A DNA stretch of 64,000 nucleotides from Scybalosoma faecavium (lineage in GTDB: Bacteria > Bacillota > Clostridia > Christensenellales > Christensenellaceae), in assembly GCA_018716135.1 (NCBI GenBank), contig DVKG01000012.1, positions 248,001 through 312,000 of the forward strand, in the 5' to 3' direction. This document shows, piece by piece, positions 25,135-33,655 of this stretch; within the stretch, counting starts at the first letter, position 1, and the number at the start of each line of letters is the position of its first letter. The notes beneath the pieces are model-generated. The model saw only the letters and a program-made list of their open reading frames with translations. It did not search any database and was not told the DNA's origin. The position numbers were made by a program, and so were the translations under genes.

Positions 25135-27072
25135 TCAGTCTCCTATAAGCTCCAAAAACTGCGCTTCATTTATAACCTTCACGCCGAGTTTTTCCGCCTT
25201 TACAAGCTTCGAGCCTGCCTTTTCTCCTGCGACTACCAGATCCGTAGCCTTGGTCACGCCGGAGCCGACCGAGCCGCCCATGGACTCTATCTTCTCCTGA
25301 GCCTGACCTCGCGTGAACAGCGTCAGCTTTCCCGTGAGAACCACGGTTTTTCCTGAAAAAACGCCCTCTTTCTTTTCAAGCTGACGCGGATTCACTCCCA
25401 GCTCCTCCAGCTCGCGCAGCGTGGCTCTGACCTGCCCGCTCGCGAAAAAGTCCACTATGCCCATAGCCACCACATCGCCCACGCCGTCTATCTCCGCCAG
25501 CTCATCTGCGGACGCTGCGGACAAAGCCTCCATGCTTCCGTATTTTTCAGCCAAATCTCTTGCCGTCTTTTTGCCTACATTCTGAATGCCCAGGGCATAT
25601 ATAAAACAATCCAGCTCCGGAGTTTTGCTTCGTTCTATGGCATCCATAAGGTTTTGAGCTTTCTTATCGAGAAAGCCGTCCAGAGATAGAAGCTGCTCCT
25701 TCGTCAGCTTATACAGCGAGGCTATATCTTTTATCTCCAGCTTATCGAACAGGAGCTGGGCTGTCTTTTCTGAAAGCCCGTCGATGTTCATCGCGCCTTT
25801 GGACGCAAAGTGGACAATCGCCGCGACGAGCTGCGGTCTGCACGACAGAGTGTTCGGACAGAACAAATTGGGTCCTATCTCTTCGAGAGCCGTTCCGCAC
25901 GCCGGACATACCGTGGGCATCTCCGGTACGTCAAGGGCGTCATTCTCCTCGCACGATCCGAGCACCTCCGGTATGACGTCATTGCTGCGCCGCACAAATA
26001 CGCGGCCGCCCAGCTTCACTCTTTTTCGCAAAATATCCTGATAGTTGTTGAGCGTTGCACGTTTTACACTCGCCCCGCCTATCTCCACTTCCTCGAGAAT
26101 GGCCACCGGCGTCAGCTTTCCCGTGCGCCCTACATCCCAATTTACGTCCAGCACGCGCGTCGTCATCTCCTGCGCTTCAAACTTGTATGCCACCGCCCAT
26201 CTCGGAAATTTCTGAGTATATCCGAGCTCATCGCGCAGACTCATATCGTCCGTTTTTATGACCATGCCGTCTATCAGAAAATCCAGCTCGTCCCTCTTTG
26301 CCTCCGCTTCATCAAGCGCGGATAAGAGCTCTTCCGGCTCTGAATAAACTCTTTCAAAATCAGACACCACAAAGCCGTTTTCTTTCAGAAAATTTATCAT
26401 TTCAGTATGCGTGTCGAAATCTTTTCCTTCGATATATCCGACATTGTAGAAAAAGGCGTCCAGACCGCGCCTGGCCGTCTCTTTCGGGTCGAGATTGCGC
26501 AAGGCTCCTGCGGCGGCGTTCCGCGCATTTTTCAGCGGTTCATCCGCTTTTTCATTGTATTTTTCGAGTGCGCTGAGCTTCATAATTGCCTCGCCCTGCA
26601 CCTCCATTTTTCCTGCAAACGGTATATACATAGGTATCGTTTTTATCGTAGCCGCCTGCGCCAGAACGCCCTCGCCCACCTCGCCGTCTCCGCGCGTGGA
26701 AGCCTGCACAAGCCTGTGGTCGTCATATGTCAGATTTATGGTCAATCCGTCGAATTTATATTCTAACGTAAAGAGCGCGCCGGGGTCCGTCCGGCGCACT
26801 CTGTCCATGAACTCTCTGACTTCTCCCGACGTCTTAGCCTTATCCAGACTGTACAACGGCGCTATATGCCTGTGTTTTTCAAAGCCGGGCAAAGGCTGAC
26901 TGCCTACGCGCATTGTCGGAGATCCGGGCAGAACCCGGCCGGATTCGCGTTCCATAGCCGCGAGCTTATCGTACATTTCGTCGTACTCCGCGTCAGAAAC
27001 CGTCGGCTCGGAGAGCGTGTAGTATTGATACGCCAGCCTACTAAGCTCTTTAGTCAGCTGCTCTTGTGTCAT
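25135..27072 (-). CDS. ligA: NAD-dependent DNA ligase
   Basis: Seals nicks in replication and repair. The 645-residue protein has the family order: domain Ia (YHxL-type SRLAYQYYTLSEPTVSDAEYD, here quoted in parts), adenylated Lys106 in KFDG, OB fold, a C4 zinc finger (CPACG...C...C near residues 385-410), helix-hairpin-helix repeats and a C-terminal BRCT domain (about 570-645, GKTVVLTGKL). Slightly shorter than the usual 660-670. It follows pcrA by 15 bp, the pcrA-ligA pairing known from B. subtilis. Confidence 0.97.
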   Translation of the reverse strand: MTQEQLTKELSRLAYQYYTLSEPTVSDAEYDEMYDKLAAMERESGRVLPGSPTMRVGSQPLPGFEKHRHIAPLYSLDKAKTSGEVREFMDRVRRTDPGALFTLEYKFDGLTINLTYDDHRLVQASTRGDGEVGEGVLAQAATIKTIPMYIPFAGKMEVQGEAIMKLSALEKYNEKADEPLKNARNAAAGALRNLDPKETARRGLDAFFYNVGYIEGKDFDTHTEMINFLKENGFVVSDFERVYSEPEELLSALDEAEAKRDELDFLIDGMVIKTDDMSLRDELGYTQKFPRWAVAYKFEAQEMTTRVLDVNWDVGRTGKLTPVAILEEVEIGGASVKRATLNNYQDILRKRVKLGGRVFVRRSNDVIPEVLGSCEENDALDVPEMPTVCPACGTALEEIGPNLFCPNTLSCRPQLVAAIVHFASKGAMNIDGLSEKTAQLLFDKLEIKDIASLYKLTKEQLLSLDGFLDKKAQNLMDAIERSKTPELDCFIYALGIQNVGKKTARDLAEKYGSMEALSAASADELAEIDGVGDVVAMGIVDFFASGQVRATLRELEELGVNPRQLEKKEGVFSGKTVVLTGKLTLFTRGQAQEKIESMGGSVGSGVTKATDLVVAGEKAGSKLVKAEKLGVKVINEAQFLELIGD

Positions 27073-27087
27073 GATAGTCCTCGTTTT

Positions 27088-29262
27088 TTATATTTTATGT
27101 ATCGGCGCATACGCCAGGAACAGCTTTTTCTGACCCATGGCAAAGTCTATTATCGCCACAGTCTGCTCTCCCGCGCCCAACATCTGTTTTATAGTACCTT
27201 CCCCAAAACGGTTGTGTTTTACTCTGTCTCCGACCGAAAATTCCGCCGCGTTGGTCTGCGCCTGCGGAATCGGCTCCTTTTCGGGAGTTGTAAACTTCGG
27301 CCTGTTCTTCATAGACGGCGTGGACGCCGCCTTGATGTAGTTGTAATCAGTCCTGTCGTCCAGCAGCTCCGGCGGAATATCAGTAATAAACCTCGACTGC
27401 TTGAAAACATGCCTCGACGAGCTGTTATATGTGCGTTTATTTGTGCAGCATGTGAGATACAGCGTCTGCTTCGCGCGAGTCATGCCGACATAGCACAGCC
27501 TGCGCTCCTCGTCCGTATTCCCCTCGAGGATGCTCTTCGCCGTGGGGAGAGTTTCTTCCTCCATGCCGATCATGAATACCGTATCGAATTCCAACCCTTT
27601 GGCGCCGTGGATAGTCATGAGCGCAACTTCGCCGTCCTCGAATTCTTCATCCACACCGGAAAACAGAGATACAGACGCCAAAAAGTTTTCCAAATTAGGC
27701 TCTTCTGCACTGTCCGTTGTGAATTTCTCCGCGGCGTCCACCAGCTCGGCTATGTTTTCCATTCTCGTTTGAGCTTCCGTACTGCCGTCCAGCATAAGCA
27801 TTGTGCTGTAGCCTGTCCTATTGTACACTTCTGAGATTATATCCTCTACAGGCATACCCGCGGTATCCTTCGCCAAGCCGTCCATCAGCGCGCCGAATTC
27901 CATAAGTCTGGAAGCCGCGTTCGGCGCGTACTCCTCTGCATATTTCAGCGCGTCCAGCATAGTAATGCCCTTTTCCGCTGCATAGTCGCGGACTTTGTCC
28001 ACAGTCACATCGCCGATTTTGCGTCTCGGCACGTTTATAATACGCGCCATGGCCGTATCCGCCGCCGGATTCGCCAAAAGCTCAAGGTAGGAGAGTATGT
28101 CCTTTATTTCCTTGCGCTCATAGAAGCTCATTCCGCCTACGACTCTGTAAGGTATATTTCTAATTCTGAGTTTTTCTTCTATTACACGAGACTGAGAATG
28201 TTTACGGTACAGCACTGCAAAATCGCTCAGCTTCCTGCCGTTCTGATATGCGTTATATATTTCTCTGGTTACAAACTCAGCTTCGTCGTATTCGCCGTTT
28301 TCACGCTTGAATATGGGTTTCGCACCGTCCGTCCGCGCAGACCAGACGCGCTTTTCCTTTCTGCCCAGCGTTTGAGAGATTATGTGGCTCGCGACTTCTA
28401 TTATCGCGCTGGTAGATCTGTAGTTTTGTTCCAGCTTGACCACTTCGCATTCAGGATAATCCTTCTCAAAATTGAGTATGTTCTGAATATCAGCGCCTCT
28501 CCATGCGTAAATACTTTGGTCGTCATCGCCTACGGCAAAAAGATTTCTGTGCTTCGCCGCCAAAAGCTTAACAATGCCGTACTGCACACTGTTTGTATCC
28601 TGATACTCATCTACAAGAATGTAATCGTACTTATTTTGATAATAGCTGAGCAGCGCATCATTCGTCTCCAGGAGATTAAGGACGTTCAATAAGAGATCGT
28701 CAAAATCCATGGCGTTCTCTCGACGCAAAGTGTCCTGATAATCGTGATACAATTGAATCATTGTATCAGCATTTTTCTCATTTTCTTCCAAGTATTCCTC
28801 AGGAGTCATTTTGCCCGCGCAGTTTTTCGCCGAGCTTATCGCAGCCCTGCACGCGAACGGTTTGAAATCTATCGCATCCACATCCATGTCCTTGAGCAGG
28901 CGCTTAACTATTGTCATTGAATCGGAGGAATCGTAAATGCTGTATCCCGGTTGGTATCCCAGTTTTTCAGCATCATATCGCAAAAAGCGCGCACACATGC
29001 TGTGGAAAGTAGACACCATCATGTAAGACGTATCTACAGCCGTAAGCTTTGCGATGCGCTCTTTCATTTCCTTCGCGGCCTTATTTGTAAATGTAATGGC
29101 GAGTATTCTGGACGGGTCCACTCCTTTATCTTCTATCAGATACGCAACTCTGTGCGTCAGCACGCTGGTCTTTCCCGAGCCTGCGCCCGCGAGTACCAAT
29201 ACCGGCCCCTCGGTTTTCATCACGGCCCGCCTTTGAACATCACTTAATTTTTCAAGATTCAT
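27088..29262 (-). CDS. pcrA: ATP-dependent DNA helicase PcrA/UvrD
   Basis: Superfamily 1A 3'-5' helicase for repair and rolling-circle replication. Motif I GAGSGKT is at 26-32, motif II VDEYQDTN, motif III GDDDQSIYAWRGA, motif IV EQNYRS, and motifs V and VI MTIHGAKGLEF and YVGMTRAK. The C-terminal tail (FSVGDRVKHNRFGEGTIKQM) is the RNA-polymerase-interacting Tudor-like domain of PcrA. The 724-residue length is normal. It is between yerC and ligA. Confidence 0.97.
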   Translation of the reverse strand: MNLEKLSDVQRRAVMKTEGPVLVLAGAGSGKTSVLTHRVAYLIEDKGVDPSRILAITFTNKAAKEMKERIAKLTAVDTSYMMVSTFHSMCARFLRYDAEKLGYQPGYSIYDSSDSMTIVKRLLKDMDVDAIDFKPFACRAAISSAKNCAGKMTPEEYLEENEKNADTMIQLYHDYQDTLRRENAMDFDDLLLNVLNLLETNDALLSYYQNKYDYILVDEYQDTNSVQYGIVKLLAAKHRNLFAVGDDDQSIYAWRGADIQNILNFEKDYPECEVVKLEQNYRSTSAIIEVASHIISQTLGRKEKRVWSARTDGAKPIFKRENGEYDEAEFVTREIYNAYQNGRKLSDFAVLYRKHSQSRVIEEKLRIRNIPYRVVGGMSFYERKEIKDILSYLELLANPAADTAMARIINVPRRKIGDVTVDKVRDYAAEKGITMLDALKYAEEYAPNAASRLMEFGALMDGLAKDTAGMPVEDIISEVYNRTGYSTMLMLDGSTEAQTRMENIAELVDAAEKFTTDSAEEPNLENFLASVSLFSGVDEEFEDGEVALMTIHGAKGLEFDTVFMIGMEEETLPTAKSILEGNTDEERRLCYVGMTRAKQTLYLTCCTNKRTYNSSSRHVFKQSRFITDIPPELLDDRTDYNYIKAASTPSMKNRPKFTTPEKEPIPQAQTNAAEFSVGDRVKHNRFGEGTIKQMLGAGEQTVAIIDFAMGQKKLFLAYAPIHKI

Positions 29263-29313
29263 ATCTCCCTCTACATTCTTTTTTTCTTTAAAATAATTTC
29301 CTGTATTATCCCT

Positions 29314-29610
29314 CTACACCCTATCTTTGTTGTTCAATCTTTTCAGCACAAGCCTATATCCGCCCGCTCCGTAATTCAGGCATTTGTTCACGCGGCTGAC
29401 CGTAGCTGTGGAAGCCCCAGTGCTCTCCGCTATGTTCCCGCAGGTATGTCTGTGATACAGCATATCCGCAATCGTCATACGCTGAACAGCGGCCTTCAGC
29501 TCCGAAATTGTAAATAAATCCTCAAAAAGCGCGGCGCACTCTTCTTCGTTCTCGAGACATAGTACAGCGTCATAAAGCATTTTTAATTCTTCAGTATATT
29601 TATTGTCCAT
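29314..29610 (-). CDS. YerC/TrpR-related DNA-binding protein
   Basis: A 98-residue helical protein. The TrpR-like helix-turn-helix is visible as LKAAVQRMTIADML followed by NIAESTGASTATVSRVNKCL near residues 55-80, and the C-terminal YGAGGYRLVLKRL is typical of the YerC/YecD family. These proteins share the TrpR fold but are not known to respond to tryptophan; the target here is unknown. In B. subtilis yerC also lies by the pcrA-ligA locus. It is first in the yerC-pcrA-ligA unit, under the promoter at 29655-29683. Confidence 0.88.
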   Translation of the reverse strand: MDNKYTEELKMLYDAVLCLENEEECAALFEDLFTISELKAAVQRMTIADMLYHRHTCGNIAESTGASTATVSRVNKCLNYGAGGYRLVLKRLNNKDRV

Positions 29611-29654
29611 CGCACACGCTCCTTACAAAAATAAACAGTTCGTTGCCTATTAAT

Positions 29655-29683
29655 ATTTTATCACATTTGCACGATTCGGACAA
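29655..29683 (-). promoter_or_regulatory. Promoter of yerC-pcrA-ligA
   Basis: On the minus strand TTGTCC, 17 bp, TAAAAT, about 45 bases before the yerC ATG. Confidence 0.6.
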
Positions 29684-29719
29684 CAGAAATTTTCGTCTGT
29701 TAACTCAGTACACGCTCCT

Positions 29720-30346
29720 TCATTCCTCATAGTTATCCCTAATGCACTTCTCCAGCCTCATCAGCGAGACTTCATACGCCGTCCGTCTCTCGCGTCTGCC
29801 ATCCGGCAGCAGCTTGTCGTATTCTCTGCTCTGCATTCTGCCCAATGCGTTTACGCAGTCCCCTACGTTCAATTCGCGCGCCATCCTCGCCGTTTTTCCC
29901 CATGCTATCGCCGGTATATAATCTGATTTATTATATGTTCGATTGACAGCCAGCATCATATCCGTTATTTCTCTACCAAAAGGGGTGACTCTGAAAACCG
30001 GCTGACGGCAGATGAATCCGACCAGCTTCAGCTCGTTTCTCGCCGTACCTTCGGCACACTGCTCAAAGCTATGTAAAAAAACCCTCAGCTCCAGTCTCCC
30101 TTTGCCGTCTATAAATTTATTATACGAACGAATCTGACCTTTGACGCATATGTAATCCCCCAGCTCAAGAGAGCGTGTCATGGCGCGCCCCGGCAAAGTT
30201 ACAGGCAGGGTGTCAATATTTCCCGAAAGCCTTGGAACTTCTATCATGAATTCGTAGAAATTCTCACCGTAAATGCTGTGCGCCGGAGATACAGGCGCAG
30301 AAACTTTCCCGCAGATTTCCAAACTATTCGTAATGTGATTTTGCAT
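29720..30346 (-). CDS. Double OB-fold single-stranded DNA-binding-like protein
   Basis: A 208-residue protein made of two SSB-like OB folds: about residues 8-95 (EICGKVSAPV ... YEFMIEVPRLSG ... GDYICVKGQIRSY) and about 105-205 (ELKLVGFICRQPVFRVTPFGREITDMMLAVNR ... AWGKTARMARELNVGD, quoted here as family blocks). The second half most resembles true SSB, where the sequence F-G-R-E-I-T-D-M-M-L-A-V-N-R matches the SSB beta strand. It has no acidic SSB tail with DDIPF. The start at 30346 follows GGAGGAAG. It lies 16 bp from the degenerate NodB-like gene in one unit. Its role is unknown; a DNA- or RNA-binding accessory protein is the best guess. Confidence 0.7.
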   Translation of the reverse strand: MQNHITNSLEICGKVSAPVSPAHSIYGENFYEFMIEVPRLSGNIDTLPVTLPGRAMTRSLELGDYICVKGQIRSYNKFIDGKGRLELRVFLHSFEQCAEGTARNELKLVGFICRQPVFRVTPFGREITDMMLAVNRTYNKSDYIPAIAWGKTARMARELNVGDCVNALGRMQSREYDKLLPDGRRERRTAYEVSLMRLEKCIRDNYEE

Positions 30347-30362
30347 AACTTCCTCCATACTC

Positions 30363-31046
30363 TCAAACTCCCAACCCGCCGAGCGTAACGGGATCGTAGC
30401 TGCGAACCTTCATAGCGTCTATTATATCCGCCAGAACCCGAACCGTAACTTCTTCGTCCGTCTGAAACAAGACGATGCTTCCCTCTTTGATTTCACTCAA
30501 AACCTGCTTTTCGACCGCCGCGTCCTCATCTGTTTTCCAATCCTTTGAATCTACAGTATACCCCGTGAGAGTGTATCCGGCGGAGCGAAGCGTTTCCTCC
30601 GCCTCATTCCCCGGCGGATACGCGGGTCTGATCTTCTGCGTATCCGCGCCTGCCTGCGCGAGCAGCTCTCTCGCCTCGGACGCATCTTGTAAAATATCCT
30701 CTGCGCTCATTTTGGAGTAGTCCTCATGGTACATTGTATGGCTTATAACCTCGTGGCCTTCGCTTATTATGCGCATCAATGTATCCGTATGCTCCTCCGC
30801 CCATATACCGCATACAGCGAATGTGGCCTTCGTGCGCTTTTGCTTTAACACATCCAGTATTTCCTCTGTATAATCCGTCTCGGAAAGAGCAGTGTCAAAT
30901 GTAAGCGCTGCCATCTTGGAATCGGACAGCGATACAAACGCCGCTGCGCTGCTTTTTTCTGCTATAGCCGTCTGCACCGCCACAGCGCACGACAGAACTA
31001 CCACCGCTGTCAGCGCGCAGAATAACATCCTGTTTTTCATTTGCAT
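30363..31046 (-). CDS. NodB-like polysaccharide deacetylase homologue with degenerate active site
   Basis: A 227-residue secreted or membrane-anchored protein: hydrophobic segment at about 8-28, then a NodB-homology domain. Motif by motif: TFDD is TFDT (metal-ligand Asp lost), the HxxxH metal motif is kept (SHTMYH), RPPYG is RPAYPPG, the DS-x-DW motif is kept, and the LLHD motif near the end is LFQTD (His replaced by Gln). Three of five motifs are altered, so catalysis is doubtful. Related proteins (PdaA/PdaB, CDA-1 types) act on spore cortex or cell-wall peptidoglycan; this one may bind rather than deacetylate. The start has GAGGCGG nine bases upstream. In one unit with the OB-fold gene downstream. 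Confidence 0.75.
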   Translation of the reverse strand: MQMKNRMLFCALTAVVVLSCAVAVQTAIAEKSSAAAFVSLSDSKMAALTFDTALSETDYTEEILDVLKQKRTKATFAVCGIWAEEHTDTLMRIISEGHEVISHTMYHEDYSKMSAEDILQDASEARELLAQAGADTQKIRPAYPPGNEAEETLRSAGYTLTGYTVDSKDWKTDEDAAVEKQVLSEIKEGSIVLFQTDEEVTVRVLADIIDAMKVRSYDPVTLGGLGV

Positions 31047-31120
31047 TTCACACCGCCTCGGTTAAAAGATACGCTTTAGTTTACGCTTCCAATACAGTTA
31101 TTATGACGGCAATTCCCAGC

Positions 31121-31170
31121 AAAAACAAAAGCGAACGGAGCGTCTGCGCCTCGTTCGCCGTTTTTATTTT
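31121..31170. terminator. Terminator after the topoisomerase operon
   Basis: GCGAACG (31131-31137) pairs with CGTTCGC (31152-31158). T-runs lie on the right for plus and as an A-run on the left for minus transcripts. It ends parE-parC transcription. Confidence 0.75.
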
Positions 31171-31177
31171 ATGATTT

Positions 31178-33655
31178 TTAAATTTTAAATACGCTTACGA
31201 TTTTGTCCAGCTGAACAGCAGGAGCCGCCTTTTTGCCTCTGGCAGCGCGAAGCTCCACCGGTATATCCGACGTACTTACGTCAAAAGCCTGACCCGAAGC
31301 GCTGAGCAGCCTAAACTGAGCCGAGCCTTCTATATAGAACGCCGCGATTACCTCTTTTCCGTTCGACCCGTTTTTAGCCCATTCGAGTGTCTTTATTCCC
31401 TTGCCTCCGCGCGCCTGGACGGTGTATTCCGACATACTGCTCATTTTAGCATATCCCATCTCTGTGAATACTATAAGCCTGCCTTCATCTGAGGTTTGGC
31501 ATGCCGATACAATTTCGTCCCCTTCTCCAAGCTTTACTCCTGCAACTCCGCGCGTCCTCCTTCCTTGAACGGGCAGTTCCTCAGTCTTCATGCGCAGAGA
31601 CATTCCTCTCCGCGTCACAAACGCCAGAGTATTCAATCCTTCGCTGAGCTGCTCCGCGAGTACAATGCGCGCGTTTTCTTCCAAAATACAGTATTCCGAG
31701 CGAGTCTTCCTGCCCTGCGCCGCCTCGCCTTCTATTATTTTTGCCTTGCCGTCAGATGTAACTATCAACAGCTTGCTTTCATCCGCAGGCAGAATGTTTA
31801 TTATTCTCTCGTCTTTTTGCACGCCCGCCGTCATGGAAGCCAGCGACGCGCCGGCATCTTTAGGCTTGCCTTCTTTTATATTTTGGACAGGCAGAGTAAA
31901 CATTCCGCCTTTATCCGTGAGCACGCGTATTTTTGACGACGTATCCGTGCGCAATATCTGAGCCGGAGCATTTTCAAACGCGGCTTCCTCACCCTTGGAC
32001 ATATTCTTTATGCTCATGCGCTTTATCGCTCCGCCTCTGGTCAAAACTACTGCGCATTCTTCCACTATCTTAAAAACGTCCATATCAATGTTCAGTTCGG
32101 CGCTTTCCTCCGAGAGCTGCGTTCTGCGAGGGACGTTCATTTTTTTCTTTGTCTCTCGAAGCTCGCTTATTATCAGCTCATCCAGCTTTTCCGGAGATGC
32201 AAGTATTCCCATATATTTCTTGAGCAAAGCTACTACAGTTTGATACTCTTTCTTTAAATCGAGTATTTCCAACTGAGTCAGTCTCGCAAGGCGCAAATCA
32301 AGTATGGCCTGAGCCTGCGCTCCTGTCAGCTTATATCTGTTCTCTCCCAGCGACAAGGTTTGCTCTGCTTCTCCGAGCGTGTCCAGCTCTGCTATCATGT
32401 CGCAGTAGAATACTTCCTCCATCAGTCTGGCTTTAGCTTCTCTGCTGTTTTTTGATGATCGTATTATCGCGATTACCTTATCTATATTCGAAACTGCTAT
32501 CATTAGCCCGGCGAGCTTATGCTCCCGCTCTTGCAGCTGCTCTATCTCATATCGCAGTCTGTTCGCCACTACAGTTCGTCTGTGTTCAATATAGTAATCA
32601 ATAAGCTCGAGCAGCCCCAGCTGTTTGGGCTGACCTTCCGCTATCGCGACCATATTTATACCATATGTGATTTGTAAATCAGAATACTTATACAGACAAT
32701 CGAGTATGACCTTCGGATCTGCACCTTTTTTCAGCTCAACGACCGCACGCACGCCGAATCTGTCCGTCTCGCTGCGAACGTCATCTATGCCTGCGAACAT
32801 ATTCTTTTTCGTTTCGCGCAGGCTGTGTATTTTCCGCAGCATTGCAGACTCTCTGACTTCATACGGCAGCTCTGTTATAGCTATTACGGTTTTGCCGTTT
32901 TTCTTAGTCTCTATTTCCGTTTTTGCTCTGAGCGTTATTTTCCCTTTGCCCGTTTCGTATGCTTTTTCCAGCTCGTCCATCCCGAGAAGCTCTCCGCCTG
33001 TGGGAAAATCCGGCGCTTTTATAACGCTCATCATTCGCTTGAGCGTACAGTTCGAGTTTTTCATTCGCAGAATCACGCCGTCTATCGCCTCTGCCGGATT
33101 ATGCGGCGGTATATTCGTCGCCAGACCGACAGCTATTCCCGTCGCTCCGTTTATCAGCAGGTTCGGCAGCTTAGCCGGAAGCAGCATAGGCTCCATCAGC
33201 GTATCGTCGAAGTTAAGCTGAAACGGCACGGTCTGTTTATCTATATCCGCGAGCATCTCCATCGCCGGCGGCGCAAGCCTCGCCTCCGTATATCTCATCG
33301 CGGCGGGGCCGTCTCCGTCAATAGAGCCGAAGTTGCCCTGGCCGTCTATGAGAGGTACGCTCATGGAAAAATCCTGAGCCATTCTCGCCAATGCGTCATA
33401 AATGCTGCTGTCTCCGTGAGGATGATATTTACCCATAGTCTCTCCGACTATTCTCGCGCATTTTTTAGTTTTTCCTTCCGGCGTTATGCGCAAATCGTAC
33501 ATAGAGTAAAGAATTCTCCGCTGGACCGGCTTGAGCCCGTCCTCAACTCTCGGCAGAGCGCGCTCGAGTATGACGTATTCCGCATACGGCAGGAAGCATT
33601 CGTGCATCACATCCTCCAGAGGCTCGCGCAGTATATTTGCTATATTCTCATTCAT
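31178..33655 (-). CDS. parC: Type IIA topoisomerase subunit A (ParC/GyrA family)
   Basis: Breaks and rejoins DNA with the partner subunit. The 825-residue protein has the catalytic Tyr122 in AAMRYTEAR, the HPHGDSS quinolone region with Ser83 and Asp87 (positions that match susceptible E. coli GyrA), and a beta-pinwheel C-terminal domain. That domain contains QARGGKG near residue 755, close to the GyrA box QRRGGRG, which most ParC proteins lack. It follows parE with a four-base overlap. Clostridia usually carry gyrBA near dnaA plus a second pair like this one, annotated topoisomerase IV. Naming it ParC rests on that, while the box points toward gyrase-like wrapping; the biochemical class is open. 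Confidence 0.85.
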   Translation of the reverse strand: MNENIANILREPLEDVMHECFLPYAEYVILERALPRVEDGLKPVQRRILYSMYDLRITPEGKTKKCARIVGETMGKYHPHGDSSIYDALARMAQDFSMSVPLIDGQGNFGSIDGDGPAAMRYTEARLAPPAMEMLADIDKQTVPFQLNFDDTLMEPMLLPAKLPNLLINGATGIAVGLATNIPPHNPAEAIDGVILRMKNSNCTLKRMMSVIKAPDFPTGGELLGMDELEKAYETGKGKITLRAKTEIETKKNGKTVIAITELPYEVRESAMLRKIHSLRETKKNMFAGIDDVRSETDRFGVRAVVELKKGADPKVILDCLYKYSDLQITYGINMVAIAEGQPKQLGLLELIDYYIEHRRTVVANRLRYEIEQLQEREHKLAGLMIAVSNIDKVIAIIRSSKNSREAKARLMEEVFYCDMIAELDTLGEAEQTLSLGENRYKLTGAQAQAILDLRLARLTQLEILDLKKEYQTVVALLKKYMGILASPEKLDELIISELRETKKKMNVPRRTQLSEESAELNIDMDVFKIVEECAVVLTRGGAIKRMSIKNMSKGEEAAFENAPAQILRTDTSSKIRVLTDKGGMFTLPVQNIKEGKPKDAGASLASMTAGVQKDERIINILPADESKLLIVTSDGKAKIIEGEAAQGRKTRSEYCILEENARIVLAEQLSEGLNTLAFVTRRGMSLRMKTEELPVQGRRTRGVAGVKLGEGDEIVSACQTSDEGRLIVFTEMGYAKMSSMSEYTVQARGGKGIKTLEWAKNGSNGKEVIAAFYIEGSAQFRLLSASGQAFDVSTSDIPVELRAARGKKAAPAVQLDKIVSVFKI

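Noticed and set aside
26866..27834. Plus-strand reading frame of 322 codons
   Set aside because: Spans antisense of ligA and pcrA; arginine- and histidine-rich shadow with no domain.
29682..29701. AACAGA/TCTGTT hairpin as a terminator before yerC-side genes
   Set aside because: Short stem and no T-run on either strand; it overlaps the yerC -35 region.
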